A stretch of DNA of 64,000 nt from Acidobacteriota bacterium. GTDB lineage: Bacteria; Acidobacteriota; Terriglobia; Acidiferrales; UBA7541. How positions within the stretch are numbered: the stretch's first letter is position 1; each line of letters begins with the position of its first letter. The stretch is taken from positions 18,355 to 82,354 of the forward strand of contig JABCZK010000019.1 of the NCBI GenBank assembly GCA_013289695.1, read 5' to 3'. A program made the translations under genes and the position numbers. The notes under the pieces were generated by a model that ran no database searches, was not told the origin of the DNA, and worked only from the letters and a program-made list of their open reading frames with translations. Below, one piece after another: positions 43,896 through 53,108 of the stretch.

Positions 43896-44407
43896 GCGGT
43901 GCCATGGCAGAAATAAGCCCGCCGGAGCACTCAATATCTGCCCACGATATAGCAACCTTCGACTGTGGCGTTCCTGATCTAAACCATTGGCTCAAAAAAA
44001 GAGCTTTGGCGAACGAGGAATCGGGAGCGTCCCGGACCTATGTGGTGTGTTCGGCGGACAAGGTTGTCGGCTACTACGCGCTGGCGAGCGGGGGTGTCGC
44101 GCTGACAAAAGCACCGAGTCGAATTCGCCGCAATATGCCAGACCCATTGCCGGTGATGATTGTAGGGCGCCTGGCGGTAGAGCGTGGATGGCAGGGTCGC
44201 AACATCGGTAGGAGCCTCCTGCGAGACGCAATCTTGCGAACGCTACAGGCTGCTCAAATCGGAGGCATCCGTGCAATTCTAGTTCATGCAATTTCCGAAG
44301 ATGCCAAGCGGTTTTATGAGCGGCATGGCTTCGCTTCCTCGCCCGTTGATCCGATGACGCTTATGCTTTCCGTTGGGGACGCGAAGAAGGCTGTGTTTGA
44401 CAGATGA
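43892..44407 (+). CDS. GNAT toxin (TacT-like tRNA acetyltransferase)
   Basis: A GTG overlapping the antitoxin stop (GTGA), or an ATG four codons later, opens a protein of about 170 residues. Typical wording: FDCGVPDLNHWLKKRALANE, VVGYYALASGGVALTKAP, IVGRLAVERGWQGRNIGRSL (acetyl-CoA loop) and AKRFYERHGFASSPVDPMTL with the conserved C-terminal Tyr. TacT-type toxins acetylate the amino group of aminoacyl-tRNA and stop translation. Full length and intact, so the module is probably active. Confidence 0.88.
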   Translation: MSGAMAEISPPEHSISAHDIATFDCGVPDLNHWLKKRALANEESGASRTYVVCSADKVVGYYALASGGVALTKAPSRIRRNMPDPLPVMIVGRLAVERGWQGRNIGRSLLRDAILRTLQAAQIGGIRAILVHAISEDAKRFYERHGFASSPVDPMTLMLSVGDAKKAVFDR

Positions 44408-44426
44408 AGGTTGTGCGCTATGACGC

Positions 44427-44630
44427 TTATCTAGAGCTCGTTTCAAAACCCTGCGTAAGGTGATCATGAAGCAGGCGATATGAAATAAAGCTTCGTAAAT
44501 GGTGATCGAGCGATCGTAGCGAACCACCAACTGGCGAAAATTGCCGAGCCATGCCAAGGTGCGTTCGACTTTCCAGCGACGGCGGTAGCGGCGCAGCGCT
44601 CGGCCGTCTTGCGTGCGAGGTTTGCTGCGA
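44427..44630 (-). mobile_element. IS5-family transposase C-terminal fragment
   Basis: The minus strand encodes RRYRRRWKVERTLAWLGNFR, then QLVVRYDRSITIYEALFHIA, the well-known end of IS5/IS1182-type DDE transposases, including the catalytic Glu region (KVERT). Everything before it is missing. At 44434-44449 the bases GAGCTCGTTTCAAAAC may be the element's terminal repeat. Confidence 0.8.
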
Positions 44631-44635
44631 TTCCA

Positions 44636-44768
44636 GACGCCCTGCCGCATCCATCTCACCGAGGTAGGCCACCCCGCGCTGCCGTGGGCCTCGCGACGAA
44701 CGATAACTCTCGACCAGCGCCCAGTAGCCATGGCGTTTGCCATCCTTGTTGCGATAGCAGCGACGCAA
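44636..44768 (-). mobile_element. IS1634-like transposase N-terminal fragment
   Basis: The minus strand encodes MRRCYRNKDGKRHGYWALVE, then SYRSSRGPRQRGVAYLGEM, the typical start of IS1634/IS4-type transposases. It breaks off after about 43 residues and is joined directly to the IS5 fragment in another frame, so two unrelated elements are fused here. Confidence 0.75.
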
Positions 44769-44973
44769 CTACATACCTCGATCCTACGCATGGCTACTCC
44801 ATTTTCAAGAGGGTTGGTCTTCACTACAAAGACTTTTTCGCAGGACACGCAATACTTCCTGAGGACTCGCACTGAGGATAGGAAGGTTAAGAAATCTCTA
44901 GATTCGAATTACTCCGAAAATGTGCTCAAAAATATTCAAATCACCTCCGGCTGCGGAAGATGGGTTAGGATCT

Positions 44974-46239
44974 TTACTCGTACCGCAGGCAATCAATGGG
45001 GTCGAGGTTGGCCGCCATGCTAGCCGGATAATAGCCAAAGAAAACGCCCACCGCGGCGGAGATTGCGAAACCGATCGCCACCCACAGATACGAAAGCGTC
45101 GCGGGAATCGAAGGCACCAGAGTGCGCACCAATGTGGAAACTCCGGCGCCGATCAAGATCCCGATTGTGCCGCCGACCAGGGTGAGCACCACGGCTTCCA
45201 GCAGGAACTGCAAACGTATATCCGCGCGGCGGGCGCCGATCGCCTTGCGCACGCCGATTTCCTGCGTGCGCTCCGTCACGGAAATGAGCATGATGTTCAT
45301 GACGCCGATGCCGCCGACCAGCAAACCGATGGAGCTGATCACCGTTGTCAGGATTACCAGTGCGCCAGTGAGCTGATTCCACAGATTGCTCAGAAAGTCC
45401 GGCGAGCTCAGTTCGAAATCATTTTCCTTCTCGGCGGGCACGTGGCGTAAGCGGCGCATCGCCTGAATCACTTCGCCTTGCGCCACTTCGATATTTGCAT
45501 TCTTGGGAACCGCGAATGCCATCACCAATTCTCTAGACCCTGGGTATTCCTTCCTGAAATTGCTCAGCGGGATGATGGCGAAGATGTCCACTCCCGGACC
45601 GAGAAACAATCCCTGGTCGTGCTCGAAAACGCCGATCACTTCGTACAAGCCGCCGTTGATTCGCACCGTCTTGCCCAGCGCGTCCCTATCGGGGAAGAGT
45701 GATTCGCTGATGGCGGCGCCCAGCACCACCACGGGGCGCGCGTGCTCTTCGTCGTAGGTGCTGATGAAGCGACCGCGCTCGACGGCAAACAGCGGAATCG
45801 CCTCCGTGTACTCCGGCTCGGCGCCGCGCACGATCACTTTCTCGACGCTGTGATCGCCGCTGGTGATCAGATTGCTATCTCCGAAGAAAAAGCCGCGCGT
45901 GCCGATGGTGGTGACGATCTGCACATCAGGAGCGGCCTGGCGGATGTAATCGGCATAGCTGTACTCAATATATCGACGCGTGCGGATGCGTTCCGGCATG
46001 CGCGACGGATCCATTGCCGGCGGAAATCTTGTCAGAAAGTAGGTGCGCGAGCCCAGTGATTCCACTTTGTCCTGCACGAACTTGTTCAGGCCTTGAATGA
46101 TGGCCGCCATGGAGATCACCGAGGACACACCGATGACGATGCCGAGCACGGTGAGCGCTGAGCGCACTTTCGAGGAGCGCAACGTGTCCATTGCGGCGAA
46201 AAAATTCTCCCGGGCCTGCGCCAGCGTCATGAGCGCCAT
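44974..46239 (-). CDS. MacB-like ABC transporter permease (FtsX/MacB_PCD), first of a pair
   Basis: 421 residues. An N-terminal helix (LRSSKVRSALTVLGIVIGVS) is followed by a 200-residue periplasmic MacB_PCD domain and a C-terminal FtsX core of three helices with GGIGVMNIMLISVTERTQEI and GVRKAIGARRADIRLQFLLE. There is no ATPase domain. Its start overlaps the stop of the upstream permease (TGATG). Members pass conformational change to periplasmic partners for export of peptides or lipoproteins, or act in stress signalling. No ATPase or adaptor gene is nearby. Confidence 0.9.
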   Translation of the reverse strand: MALMTLAQARENFFAAMDTLRSSKVRSALTVLGIVIGVSSVISMAAIIQGLNKFVQDKVESLGSRTYFLTRFPPAMDPSRMPERIRTRRYIEYSYADYIRQAAPDVQIVTTIGTRGFFFGDSNLITSGDHSVEKVIVRGAEPEYTEAIPLFAVERGRFISTYDEEHARPVVVLGAAISESLFPDRDALGKTVRINGGLYEVIGVFEHDQGLFLGPGVDIFAIIPLSNFRKEYPGSRELVMAFAVPKNANIEVAQGEVIQAMRRLRHVPAEKENDFELSSPDFLSNLWNQLTGALVILTTVISSIGLLVGGIGVMNIMLISVTERTQEIGVRKAIGARRADIRLQFLLEAVVLTLVGGTIGILIGAGVSTLVRTLVPSIPATLSYLWVAIGFAISAAVGVFFGYYPASMAANLDPIDCLRYE

Positions 46240-47459
46240 CAGTCGGACCTCAAAGCCACCACCGGATCTAGCTGGGATGCGCGCACTGCCGGATAGATTC
46301 CGAAAAATAGTCCGACCGCGGAACTAAGGAACACACCCATTACCGCCACCCAGCCGCGAACGGAAGCAGGGAACGGCGCATAGGTCCGCAGTGCCAGCGC
46401 GACCAGAAATCCCAGAGTCACGCCGGCAAGGCCTCCCACAATGCATTGCATCACGCTCTCCACTATGAACTGCCGCAGGATGTCGTGCTTGGTTGCGCCC
46501 ACGGCGCGCCGAACGCCAATCTCTCGCCGCCGCAGAGTTACGCTCACCAGCATCACGTTCATGATCACGATGCCGCCAATGACCACTGAAATCGCGCTCA
46601 CCATGATGAACACCGCAAAGAACGCCGAGCTGATGCTGCGCCAGAGGGCCATGTAACTTTCTTTGGTGCCGATGAAAAAATCATCCTCCCTATCGCCCAG
46701 CAGATGTCGCCTGGAGCGCAGAATCAAATGGGCCTGGTCCTGCGCCATCTCAAAGTTCTGCGCGCTCGTTTTGACATTGATCGTGATGCTGGAGTGCGTG
46801 CCCTGAACACGAAGGAAAACCGGCAGCGGAATGATGACGAAGTTGTCCTGGTCCTGCCCGAGGACGCTGCCGATTTTTTCCATCACCCCGATCACCAGGA
46901 ATTCATCGTTGCCGATGCGCACGGATCTTCCGATGGGATCCACGCCGAGAAATAATTCCCGCACCAGCGTGTCTCCGATCAAACAAATATTGACCTTATG
47001 CTCGGCTTCAGATGCCGTGAAGTAGCGGCCAAATTCCACCGCACGCGAATCAATTTCCGCCATGTTTGGGGAATTGCCATAAAGATTTACGTCCTGCAGC
47101 TCTTTGTCGCCAGATCGTGCGCGCACGCCGGCGCTGGCACTGCCGCCGACTTGTTCACAGGCAGTGCATTCCGCGGCAATCGCGGCCATGTCCTCCACTT
47201 CGATTTTTCTGTATTTTAGCGCTTTGATGATTATGGTGAAGTCCGTCACCGCGAAGGGCGTGCGCGCGATTTGGAACACGTTCGTGCCCAGGTTGGCGAT
47301 CTTCTGTTCTACAAAGAGGTTTGCGCCCTGCACGATGGTCATGACGGTGATGAGTGTGGCCACTCCCATCGTCAGGCCCAGGGCGGTAAGCGAAGCGCGC
47401 AGCTTATGCTCGCGCAGAGCGCTGAGGCACTGGGCAAGATTGTCGCTGAGAGCGAGCAT
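46239..47459 (-). CDS. MacB-like ABC transporter permease, second of a pair
   Basis: 406 residues with the same layout: LREHKLRASLTALGLTMGVA at the N-terminus, a periplasmic domain (YFTASEAEHKVNICLIGDTL), then GGIVIMNVMLVSVTLRRREI and GVRRAVGATKHDILRQFIVE. It is similar to but clearly different from its downstream neighbour, suggesting a heterodimer. The ribosome binding site is weak. The missing ATPase must be supplied from elsewhere. Confidence 0.9.
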   Translation of the reverse strand: MLALSDNLAQCLSALREHKLRASLTALGLTMGVATLITVMTIVQGANLFVEQKIANLGTNVFQIARTPFAVTDFTIIIKALKYRKIEVEDMAAIAAECTACEQVGGSASAGVRARSGDKELQDVNLYGNSPNMAEIDSRAVEFGRYFTASEAEHKVNICLIGDTLVRELFLGVDPIGRSVRIGNDEFLVIGVMEKIGSVLGQDQDNFVIIPLPVFLRVQGTHSSITINVKTSAQNFEMAQDQAHLILRSRRHLLGDREDDFFIGTKESYMALWRSISSAFFAVFIMVSAISVVIGGIVIMNVMLVSVTLRRREIGVRRAVGATKHDILRQFIVESVMQCIVGGLAGVTLGFLVALALRTYAPFPASVRGWVAVMGVFLSSAVGLFFGIYPAVRASQLDPVVALRSD

Positions 47460-47916
47460 GGTGGTGGCGGAGATTTCTCGAGTTACCTTATCAAATCCTG
47501 GCTAAGGTGTAGTGACTACTTGTCCGAAGAAGCTGGAACCATCCAAGAGAATACGATGAAAGAGTGAACCCCTCGTTGAGACAAAGCTGTGCATCACACC
47601 CTTGTTCGACGTGTCGTTTCACCTCGGATGACCATCCATCATCGAGCTATGAACTAAATCACGGCCGCCGAAGCCGACACTTCCCAGGAGAACAACTGGC
47701 ACCCGGAAACCTTGACTTCGGGTTTGCCCGTGATACGCCCAGAATCGTTGTCAAAGGATAGAACTCCTACCGACGTCCACCACTCCGGTAACGCAATCAA
47801 ATGTGGTAAGAAGAGCGGGAACTCGCACAACCAGGTACGGCGTGACCTGCGGAATTCGGTGGGACCGGGTGCCAATAGGCCCCGGTCGGTAGAATCTGGC
47901 GCCGTGAGCGGAAATC
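47460..47916. other. Non-coding interval holding a dispersed repeat copy
   Basis: No gene is supported. Most of the interval is repeat copy A (47564-47753). The promoter of the MacB-like pair probably lies at the left end of the interval. Confidence 0.5.
47564..47753 (+). repeat. Dispersed repeat, copy A
   Basis: About 190 bases closely match 57856-58042. Shared words include GTGAACCCC, GAGACAAA, ACACCCTTGT, CATCATCGAGCTATGAACT, ACGGCCGCC, CGACACTT, CAGGAGA and CAGAATCGTTG. By eye well over two thirds of positions agree, with a few small gaps. No protein is conserved across the copies. Confidence 0.8.
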
Positions 47917-50013
47917 CTATTGGAGCCCCTTCACCAAATAGAGCTCGGAAAGCAGGCGAGTATAGCTGTAAACGTAGGCGCGACCATCAGAGCTGAAATA
48001 AATGTGAGAGATGTCATGAAGTCCCGCTACGTCCGGGGGAGTCATTTCTCTGAAAAACTGCCTCCGTCCCGTCAGAATGTTCAAGCGGTAGACCTTGACC
48101 GGTGATTGTTTCCACCGATACACGTACAACCAGCGCGGATCGGAAGTCCATGCGAAACCTTCGCCCGTCTGCAAGCCAGGTATCGGGCGTGGCTGTCCAC
48201 GTTCGATGGGATACAACCAGCCTCCACCACCAGTAAGACCGTTGCCCGCGATCAATTTGCCGTCTGGAGAGATCTTGCAGAACTTAACTCCTTCCGGAGT
48301 GAGAGTACGTGGTTTACCGCCGTCTATATCCTGAGCGAAACACTGAACGGCATGCCCAGGCCGGTTTGCGGAGAAAACGATTTGCTTACCATCAGGCATC
48401 CAGCTAGCTCCGTACCAGTATTGCTGAATGTCGCTTTGGTCAATTTGCTTGGCCGTGCCTGCTCCGGTTGGCAACAACAGAAGATGGGCATTGGAAACAA
48501 TCGTGCTTGCCCATTTTCCATCGGGAGATAGACTGCCCGCCATTCCTGGGCCCAGTGGAATCGGGGGCGATCCGCGCATGTCCCGCACGGCGACGGTATA
48601 GGTTGGTCCAGACTCAACTCCCTGCTCGTCGAACAGGACGGTGTTGCCGTCCCCGGAAATATCAGTGGGGACAGACCAGTCCCGCCACGAGATCTCCTTT
48701 TCTTTGTTACCCGGCGCTAGAGCCATCATTCCGACGCGTTGTTCATCGCGGGTTACAAGAATTCTGCCGTCGGAGGCCATGTCCTGCAGCGTGACTCCTC
48801 CGGGCGCGCGGAGAATCAGACGTTGGTGACCCGATAGATCCACCGCATAGATGTGACGTTCGATTCCGGCTTGGGCAGCCGAGAACCAGATCTCGGTTCC
48901 ATCGGCCGACCATGCCAACCCTTCGACACTTACCCATGGTGCAGAGACGACCCTCTTGTGTCCCTCAAGATCGACAATCGAGACGACGCCCTTGTCGTCA
49001 GGATAGATCGGGTGGTCCAGGAATGCGACTTGATTCCCTTTAGGCGAAATCCGCGGATGGCCGATCCACCCAGCGGTTTCATATAGAACATGGCCGAGTG
49101 GAAATTCAAGACGCTGTTTGCCGTTTACGTTGCGCACGGCCGCTAACGTCGCCCCGTCTGTAGACCAGTCAGCCCAGTCGATACTTTCAGCGAGCCGACG
49201 AGGAGATCCGCCCGTCAGTGGGACTTGGCCAAGAGTTCCCCGGCCTGCGAACAAGAAACGATTATCGACCGGCTGCAGCACCGCCATTTCACCTGCAGAG
49301 GAGACCGCAAGCAGCTGCGTTGCGGATAATCCGAGGCTTCGCTCTCCGGGGATTTTCGGGTCGGTGGAGAATATTTCAGTCGGTTCGCCGTCCCAGGAGG
49401 CGGCATAAATCACGCTGTGACCATCGGGCGCAAACCTTGCTGAGTATACCGTGCCGCGACTAACGGTCAGCCGCTGAAAATCTGGCGGCTGCCATTTGGC
49501 TGTACGGTGGCCGAGGAAAACGCCGGTCCCAACGAGGATTCCGCCGATCACGACTGCGAGAAGCGCCAGGAGCGTGCGGCTGAATACCGATGCCACTCTG
49601 CTGGGTTGAACCCCGTCGATCGCCGGTAGCGGCGGATGCGTATCCACCGAAGCTTCGTCCAACGTGGCAACAAAGCGGTAACCACGACGTGGCACGGTCT
49701 CAATGAAGGAGGGATTTTCGGCCGAATCGCCCAGAGCAGCGCGGAGTTTGCCGACCGCGACATTCACTGCGTGGTCGAAGTCTCCAAAACTGTCTTCCGG
49801 CCAGATACGGGACTGCAGTTCCTCGCGCGTGACCAGGTTTCCCGGGTGCTCCAGCAGAATTTGCAGTACTTTGAAGGGTTGGTCCTGGAGTTTGATGCGG
49901 CTTCCGGACTTGCGGACCTCTCCGGAGGGGAGATCGGCTTCAAACGCCCCAAAGCGTATCGTCCGGTTCCCGTTATTCACTATGGCTCTTCCGTTATTTG
50001 GAAAGTCTAGCAT
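47917..50013 (-). CDS. CadC-like winged-helix regulator fused to a PD40/WD40-type propeller
   Basis: 698 residues. Residues 15-110 form an OmpR/PhoB-type winged helix (KVLQILLEHPGNLVTREELQ, AVNVAVGKLRAALGD, IETVPRRGYRFVATL). One membrane helix follows (LLALLAVVIGGILVGTGVFL), then a periplasmic propeller of repeated strands such as RLTVSRGTVYSARFAPDGHS and GHPRISPKGNQVAFLDHPIY. This architecture is common in Acidobacteriota: the outside propeller senses something and the inside finger binds DNA. Its likely target is the divergent gene at 50244, with a perfect dyad between them. Confidence 0.88.
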   Translation of the reverse strand: MLDFPNNGRAIVNNGNRTIRFGAFEADLPSGEVRKSGSRIKLQDQPFKVLQILLEHPGNLVTREELQSRIWPEDSFGDFDHAVNVAVGKLRAALGDSAENPSFIETVPRRGYRFVATLDEASVDTHPPLPAIDGVQPSRVASVFSRTLLALLAVVIGGILVGTGVFLGHRTAKWQPPDFQRLTVSRGTVYSARFAPDGHSVIYAASWDGEPTEIFSTDPKIPGERSLGLSATQLLAVSSAGEMAVLQPVDNRFLFAGRGTLGQVPLTGGSPRRLAESIDWADWSTDGATLAAVRNVNGKQRLEFPLGHVLYETAGWIGHPRISPKGNQVAFLDHPIYPDDKGVVSIVDLEGHKRVVSAPWVSVEGLAWSADGTEIWFSAAQAGIERHIYAVDLSGHQRLILRAPGGVTLQDMASDGRILVTRDEQRVGMMALAPGNKEKEISWRDWSVPTDISGDGNTVLFDEQGVESGPTYTVAVRDMRGSPPIPLGPGMAGSLSPDGKWASTIVSNAHLLLLPTGAGTAKQIDQSDIQQYWYGASWMPDGKQIVFSANRPGHAVQCFAQDIDGGKPRTLTPEGVKFCKISPDGKLIAGNGLTGGGGWLYPIERGQPRPIPGLQTGEGFAWTSDPRWLYVYRWKQSPVKVYRLNILTGRRQFFREMTPPDVAGLHDISHIYFSSDGRAYVYSYTRLLSELYLVKGLQ

Positions 50014-50068
50014 CTTTGCTGACCTTCTCTATCGACGCCGTAGAGGCTGATTGGTTTGTCGAATTCCG

Positions 50069-50088
50069 GTGGAGACTGTGGTCTCCAC
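50069..50088. promoter_or_regulatory. Perfect 8-bp dyad between divergent regulator and secreted-protein gene
   Basis: GTGGAGAC (50069-50076), spacer TGTG, GTCTCCAC (50081-50088). It lies 56 bases upstream of the CadC-like start and 155 bases upstream of the secreted-protein ATG. The related word GTCTCC also follows twice at 50091-50109. Likely binding site for the winged-helix protein. Confidence 0.55.
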
Positions 50089-50243
50089 CTGTCTCCCGCG
50101 TGTCTCCTGAGCCGAGATTCACTGTGGATGCAAAAGCTAGCTGTTGTGAATTGAGCTCGTGGACCCTGATCAAATATACGTTCCAACGTGGGGCGGATTT
50201 GCGTCCGCAGTGGATCGTTTTTATTTGCGAGAAAGGAAGGAAC

Positions 50244-50948
50244 ATGAAAGTTACGAGATGGAGGAAAACGGCTTTTGCGGGCCTCTTTTCAATCGCTGTC
50301 CTATGCAGCAGTGCGGCAGCTCCAGATAAGCCTCAGGAACCCACGCGGGAAGTACACTTAGTAACCGCTGCCACGCCGCGTGAGCAGCAGATTCAACTGG
50401 CCTTGAGCGCGGCCCCGACCGAGGTATCGAGTAAGGCCACAGTTTATGTTTTGGGGCCCAAAGGGTACGAGAAAGTTCGCGAAGGCACGAACGGCTTCAG
50501 TTGTTTGATCGAGCGGTCATTCAGAGGGACAACGCAAACTTCGTCAGCGCCGGCGTGCTTCGACGCAGAGGGCACCCGAACTATTATGGTTGCTTACCTG
50601 CATAGGGAAGAACTACGGGCAGAGGGCCAGTCCGAGGCAGAGATCAAGGATGACATCGCGAAGGGATATAAGGATGGCCGCTTCAAAGTGCCCGGGCCGG
50701 GTTTCCTTTACATGATGTCGAACGAAAACTATGTCTACGATTCCGAGTCCAAGAAAAGTGGTTTCGTGCCCCCGCACTTGATGTTCTACGCGCCTTATAA
50801 GACCGCGAAAGACGTGGGATATGACTCGGTATCGCCCACAATGGTGCCTTATCTGACGGGGAGCGGAGTGGAGCCGGAATCATTGCTGGTCGTAGCCGCG
50901 GAAAAGCCGTCGCAGGGTGACTCCTCTGGCGACTCCCACAAGCACTAA
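50244..50948 (+). CDS. Secreted hypothetical protein (234 aa)
   Basis: The ATG with AAAGGAAGG upstream opens MKVTRWRKTAFAGLFSIAVL, a signal peptide ending near SSAAA. The mature protein contains ATVYVLGPKGYEKVREGTNG, FSCLIERSF, TRTIMVAYLHREELRAEGQS and FLYMMSNENYVYDSES, and ends in a His/Ser/Asp-rich tail (SSGDSHKH). I do not recognise the family. It is divergent from the CadC-like regulator, so it may be the controlled gene. Confidence 0.75.
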   Translation: MKVTRWRKTAFAGLFSIAVLCSSAAAPDKPQEPTREVHLVTAATPREQQIQLALSAAPTEVSSKATVYVLGPKGYEKVREGTNGFSCLIERSFRGTTQTSSAPACFDAEGTRTIMVAYLHREELRAEGQSEAEIKDDIAKGYKDGRFKVPGPGFLYMMSNENYVYDSESKKSGFVPPHLMFYAPYKTAKDVGYDSVSPTMVPYLTGSGVEPESLLVVAAEKPSQGDSSGDSHKH

Positions 50949-51393
50949 GGGAGGGCTTGGTGGAGATGTGGCAAGTCGAAAAAACACGTTTGTGATAAAG
51001 ACGCCTCGGATTATTCCGCCGGTGCCGGGTGGCGACCGAATTCCATAGGACCAAGTCCTTTGCCCGAGGTGAGGCCCATGCGTAGGCGCAATCATAGTCT
51101 GCGCAGCACGTCAGAGAACCTGCGACGATTCTGAGTGTATTGTCGGCAAGCCGGAAGTAATCCGCGCTTCCCAAGGTGTGCACGGCAAAACTGTTTCACT
51201 TCAGGAGTTCACTCGACCCCCCCGTCATTCATTACACATTTCGCCATGCAATTGGTTCTGCCACGATCTTCCTGTCGAGTTCGAACCAACCTTATGAAGG
51301 TCTCCGGACGCTTGCAACAGGATTGGCCGAATTGAAACCCAAGTCATTAAAGGTGGGTGGTCCGCCGATTTGCTGCTGGTCGTAGTGATGCTC
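50949..51393. other. Non-coding interval with a partial dispersed repeat
   Basis: No gene is supported. It contains repeat arm C (51151-51217). The rest shows nothing recognisable. Confidence 0.45.
51151..51217 (+). repeat. Dispersed repeat, arm C
   Basis: CCGGAAGTAATC, then GTGTG, then AAACTGTTTCACTTCAGGAG and GTTCACTC. It corresponds to arm D at 57767-57828 and, in inverted sense, to the first 30 bases of copies A and B. Confidence 0.65.
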
Positions 51394-51822
51394 CTACACT
51401 ACGCGCGACCCATGCCATTTGCGAAGGACGCGCCACTTCAGAGTGCAGGTCGAACCGGACACCCCGGCCAACTCCAGGGTCCATGCAGAATGCGACTCGA
51501 CGGCGAGATCTCCAGGAATCGCGTTCTGTCGAATGGATACCAATAGGCCGCCGATTTCGGCCATAACGTGAAGCGAGATCAGGAAGTTGAACAGAAGCGT
51601 GCGCACTCTCTGCTTTCCGTGTATGGTCGCCCGCGAATCTTCACTGCTCACTTCCACATCGTCGGCGTAAAATGTTTCAAAGATCTCAAGAAACTCTAAG
51701 TAGCTCCTGGCGATTTCGGCACGCAGGATCGCCGCGTCCAGGGTTAGCTCCGCGGCCTGTGAGCTTTTGTAAGCGTCGCGATCGAACCTGCCGACAGCGA
51801 CGACATTAGCTTCATCGATCAT
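51394..51822 (-). CDS. SnoaL-like / NTF2-fold protein (142 aa)
   Basis: The ATG at 51822 with GAGG six bases upstream gives MIDEANVVAVGRFDRDAYKS, then a region typical of SnoaL folds: FLEIFETFYADDVEVSSEDS, ATIHGKQRVRTLLFNFLISL and TLELAGVSGSTCTLKWRVLR. The pattern of a helix pair before a curved sheet fits ketosteroid-isomerase-like proteins. Substrate unknown. It lies 165 bases beyond the end of the reductase operon on the same strand and may belong to it. Confidence 0.65.
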   Translation of the reverse strand: MIDEANVVAVGRFDRDAYKSSQAAELTLDAAILRAEIARSYLEFLEIFETFYADDVEVSSEDSRATIHGKQRVRTLLFNFLISLHVMAEIGGLLVSIRQNAIPGDLAVESHSAWTLELAGVSGSTCTLKWRVLRKWHGSRVV

Positions 51823-51987
51823 CGGCGTCCTCAATTTAGGCGAGCAACGGTTCGTCGCTTTGAACGACGGCTGTCCCGTTTACATTTCCTATGACGATAC
51901 GATCGTAAGTACTTGGTTTCTTACCGCGTTTGAACAACTGTCTCTTTGTAGACTCCGTTCATGGCTAGACCCCCGCATCGGCAATTT

Positions 51988-53073
51988 TTAGGGGATGATG
52001 CGCATATCGCGAAGTCTGGTGAGCTGCCGCCGAAAACTCCGGTGCGTGTCGATGCAATCTCCAAAACCTGCTTGACGAATCTTGATTGTGCTCAGGATTG
52101 TCTCTTCACGGAAGTTGAGCATCCAGTCCACGAACGCCCAGTTTGCAATCTGGTCGTAGGGCGTGGCGTGCAGGCCGTAGCGGGCGACCATTGCATCCCA
52201 CAGTGGAGCCTTCCCGCTCATCTCGGAAACAGTGGACATCGCAAGTGGCTCTGCGACGAGAAGGTCGTAGAAGACGGCGAGCTCCTTCCACAGTTGCCTC
52301 CAGCGATAGACATCTCCGTTCGACATGTTGAAGATCTCATTCCGTGCTTTGTCCTCACCTAGCGCCCACAAAGTTGCGCGGCCGAACAATTCCGCGTCCG
52401 TTGTGTCCTGCAGAATGTTCCATCCTTCCTTGGAGCCAGGAAATCGTAAGGGCAACCCGAGTTCGCGACTCATCGCAGCGTAGGTCGCGAGACTGGTGAC
52501 CAGGTTCATGGGCGAGTTCAGGCTTGGTCCCATGACCAAATGCGGACGTAAGACCGTCCAGCTGGCTCCGTTCCTAGCGGCCCATTCAGCCACGATGTCT
52601 TCTTGCTGGTGATAGTGAATTGGCGCAATCAGACGTGGCTCTGTCTCTTTCGCTGGAGCGTTGAACGCCCCAAGACTGAAGCCATACGACTTGGCTCCGC
52701 CGGCAAGCACGATGCGTTGAAGAGGGACATTGCGCGCGGCAAGAGCTTCGAGCGTGTTTTTCAACATTCTGGCATTCGGCTCGACTGTTTCGGCCATCGT
52801 GGGTTTCTCGACATAGGCAGCGAAGACCAGATCGGTCACCTTATTCAGAGATGAAAATGCCTTTGTCGTGCCTTCGCGGTCCACGAGGTCCACGGTGATG
52901 TGAGGAGGTGCGGCCTGCGCCCGGTAGGTCGGAGCGGGTCGGCGCGCCGCAGTGGTGATCCGCCATTTTGGATTCTCGGCAACGGCGTCGATCACGCCGG
53001 TGCCAAGGACGCCATAGGGTCCAACCAATAGGATTTGGCGTTCCCTGACGGGTGATTCAGAACGAACGGACAT
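51988..53073 (-). CDS. PRISE-type SDR (progesterone 5-beta-reductase/iridoid synthase-like)
   Basis: 361 residues from an ATG with AGGAG upstream. Rossmann start VGPYGVLGTGVIDAVAENP, then the atypical active-site pair of this branch: Lys in LAGGAKSYGF and Tyr in IHYHQQEDIVAEWA. The second half has VMGPSLNSPMNL and DVYRWRQLWKELAVFYDL. PRISE enzymes reduce activated C=C bonds of enones with NADPH. Last gene of a four-gene reductase operon, 35 bases after the FAD oxidoreductase. The product probably acts on a cyclic enone or terpenoid-like compound. Confidence 0.85.
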   Translation of the reverse strand: MSVRSESPVRERQILLVGPYGVLGTGVIDAVAENPKWRITTAARRPAPTYRAQAAPPHITVDLVDREGTTKAFSSLNKVTDLVFAAYVEKPTMAETVEPNARMLKNTLEALAARNVPLQRIVLAGGAKSYGFSLGAFNAPAKETEPRLIAPIHYHQQEDIVAEWAARNGASWTVLRPHLVMGPSLNSPMNLVTSLATYAAMSRELGLPLRFPGSKEGWNILQDTTDAELFGRATLWALGEDKARNEIFNMSNGDVYRWRQLWKELAVFYDLLVAEPLAMSTVSEMSGKAPLWDAMVARYGLHATPYDQIANWAFVDWMLNFREETILSTIKIRQAGFGDCIDTHRSFRRQLTRLRDMRIIP

Positions 53074-53108
53074 GACAATTCTCCTGTCCAACCTGCCTGC
53101 AGCTTATT

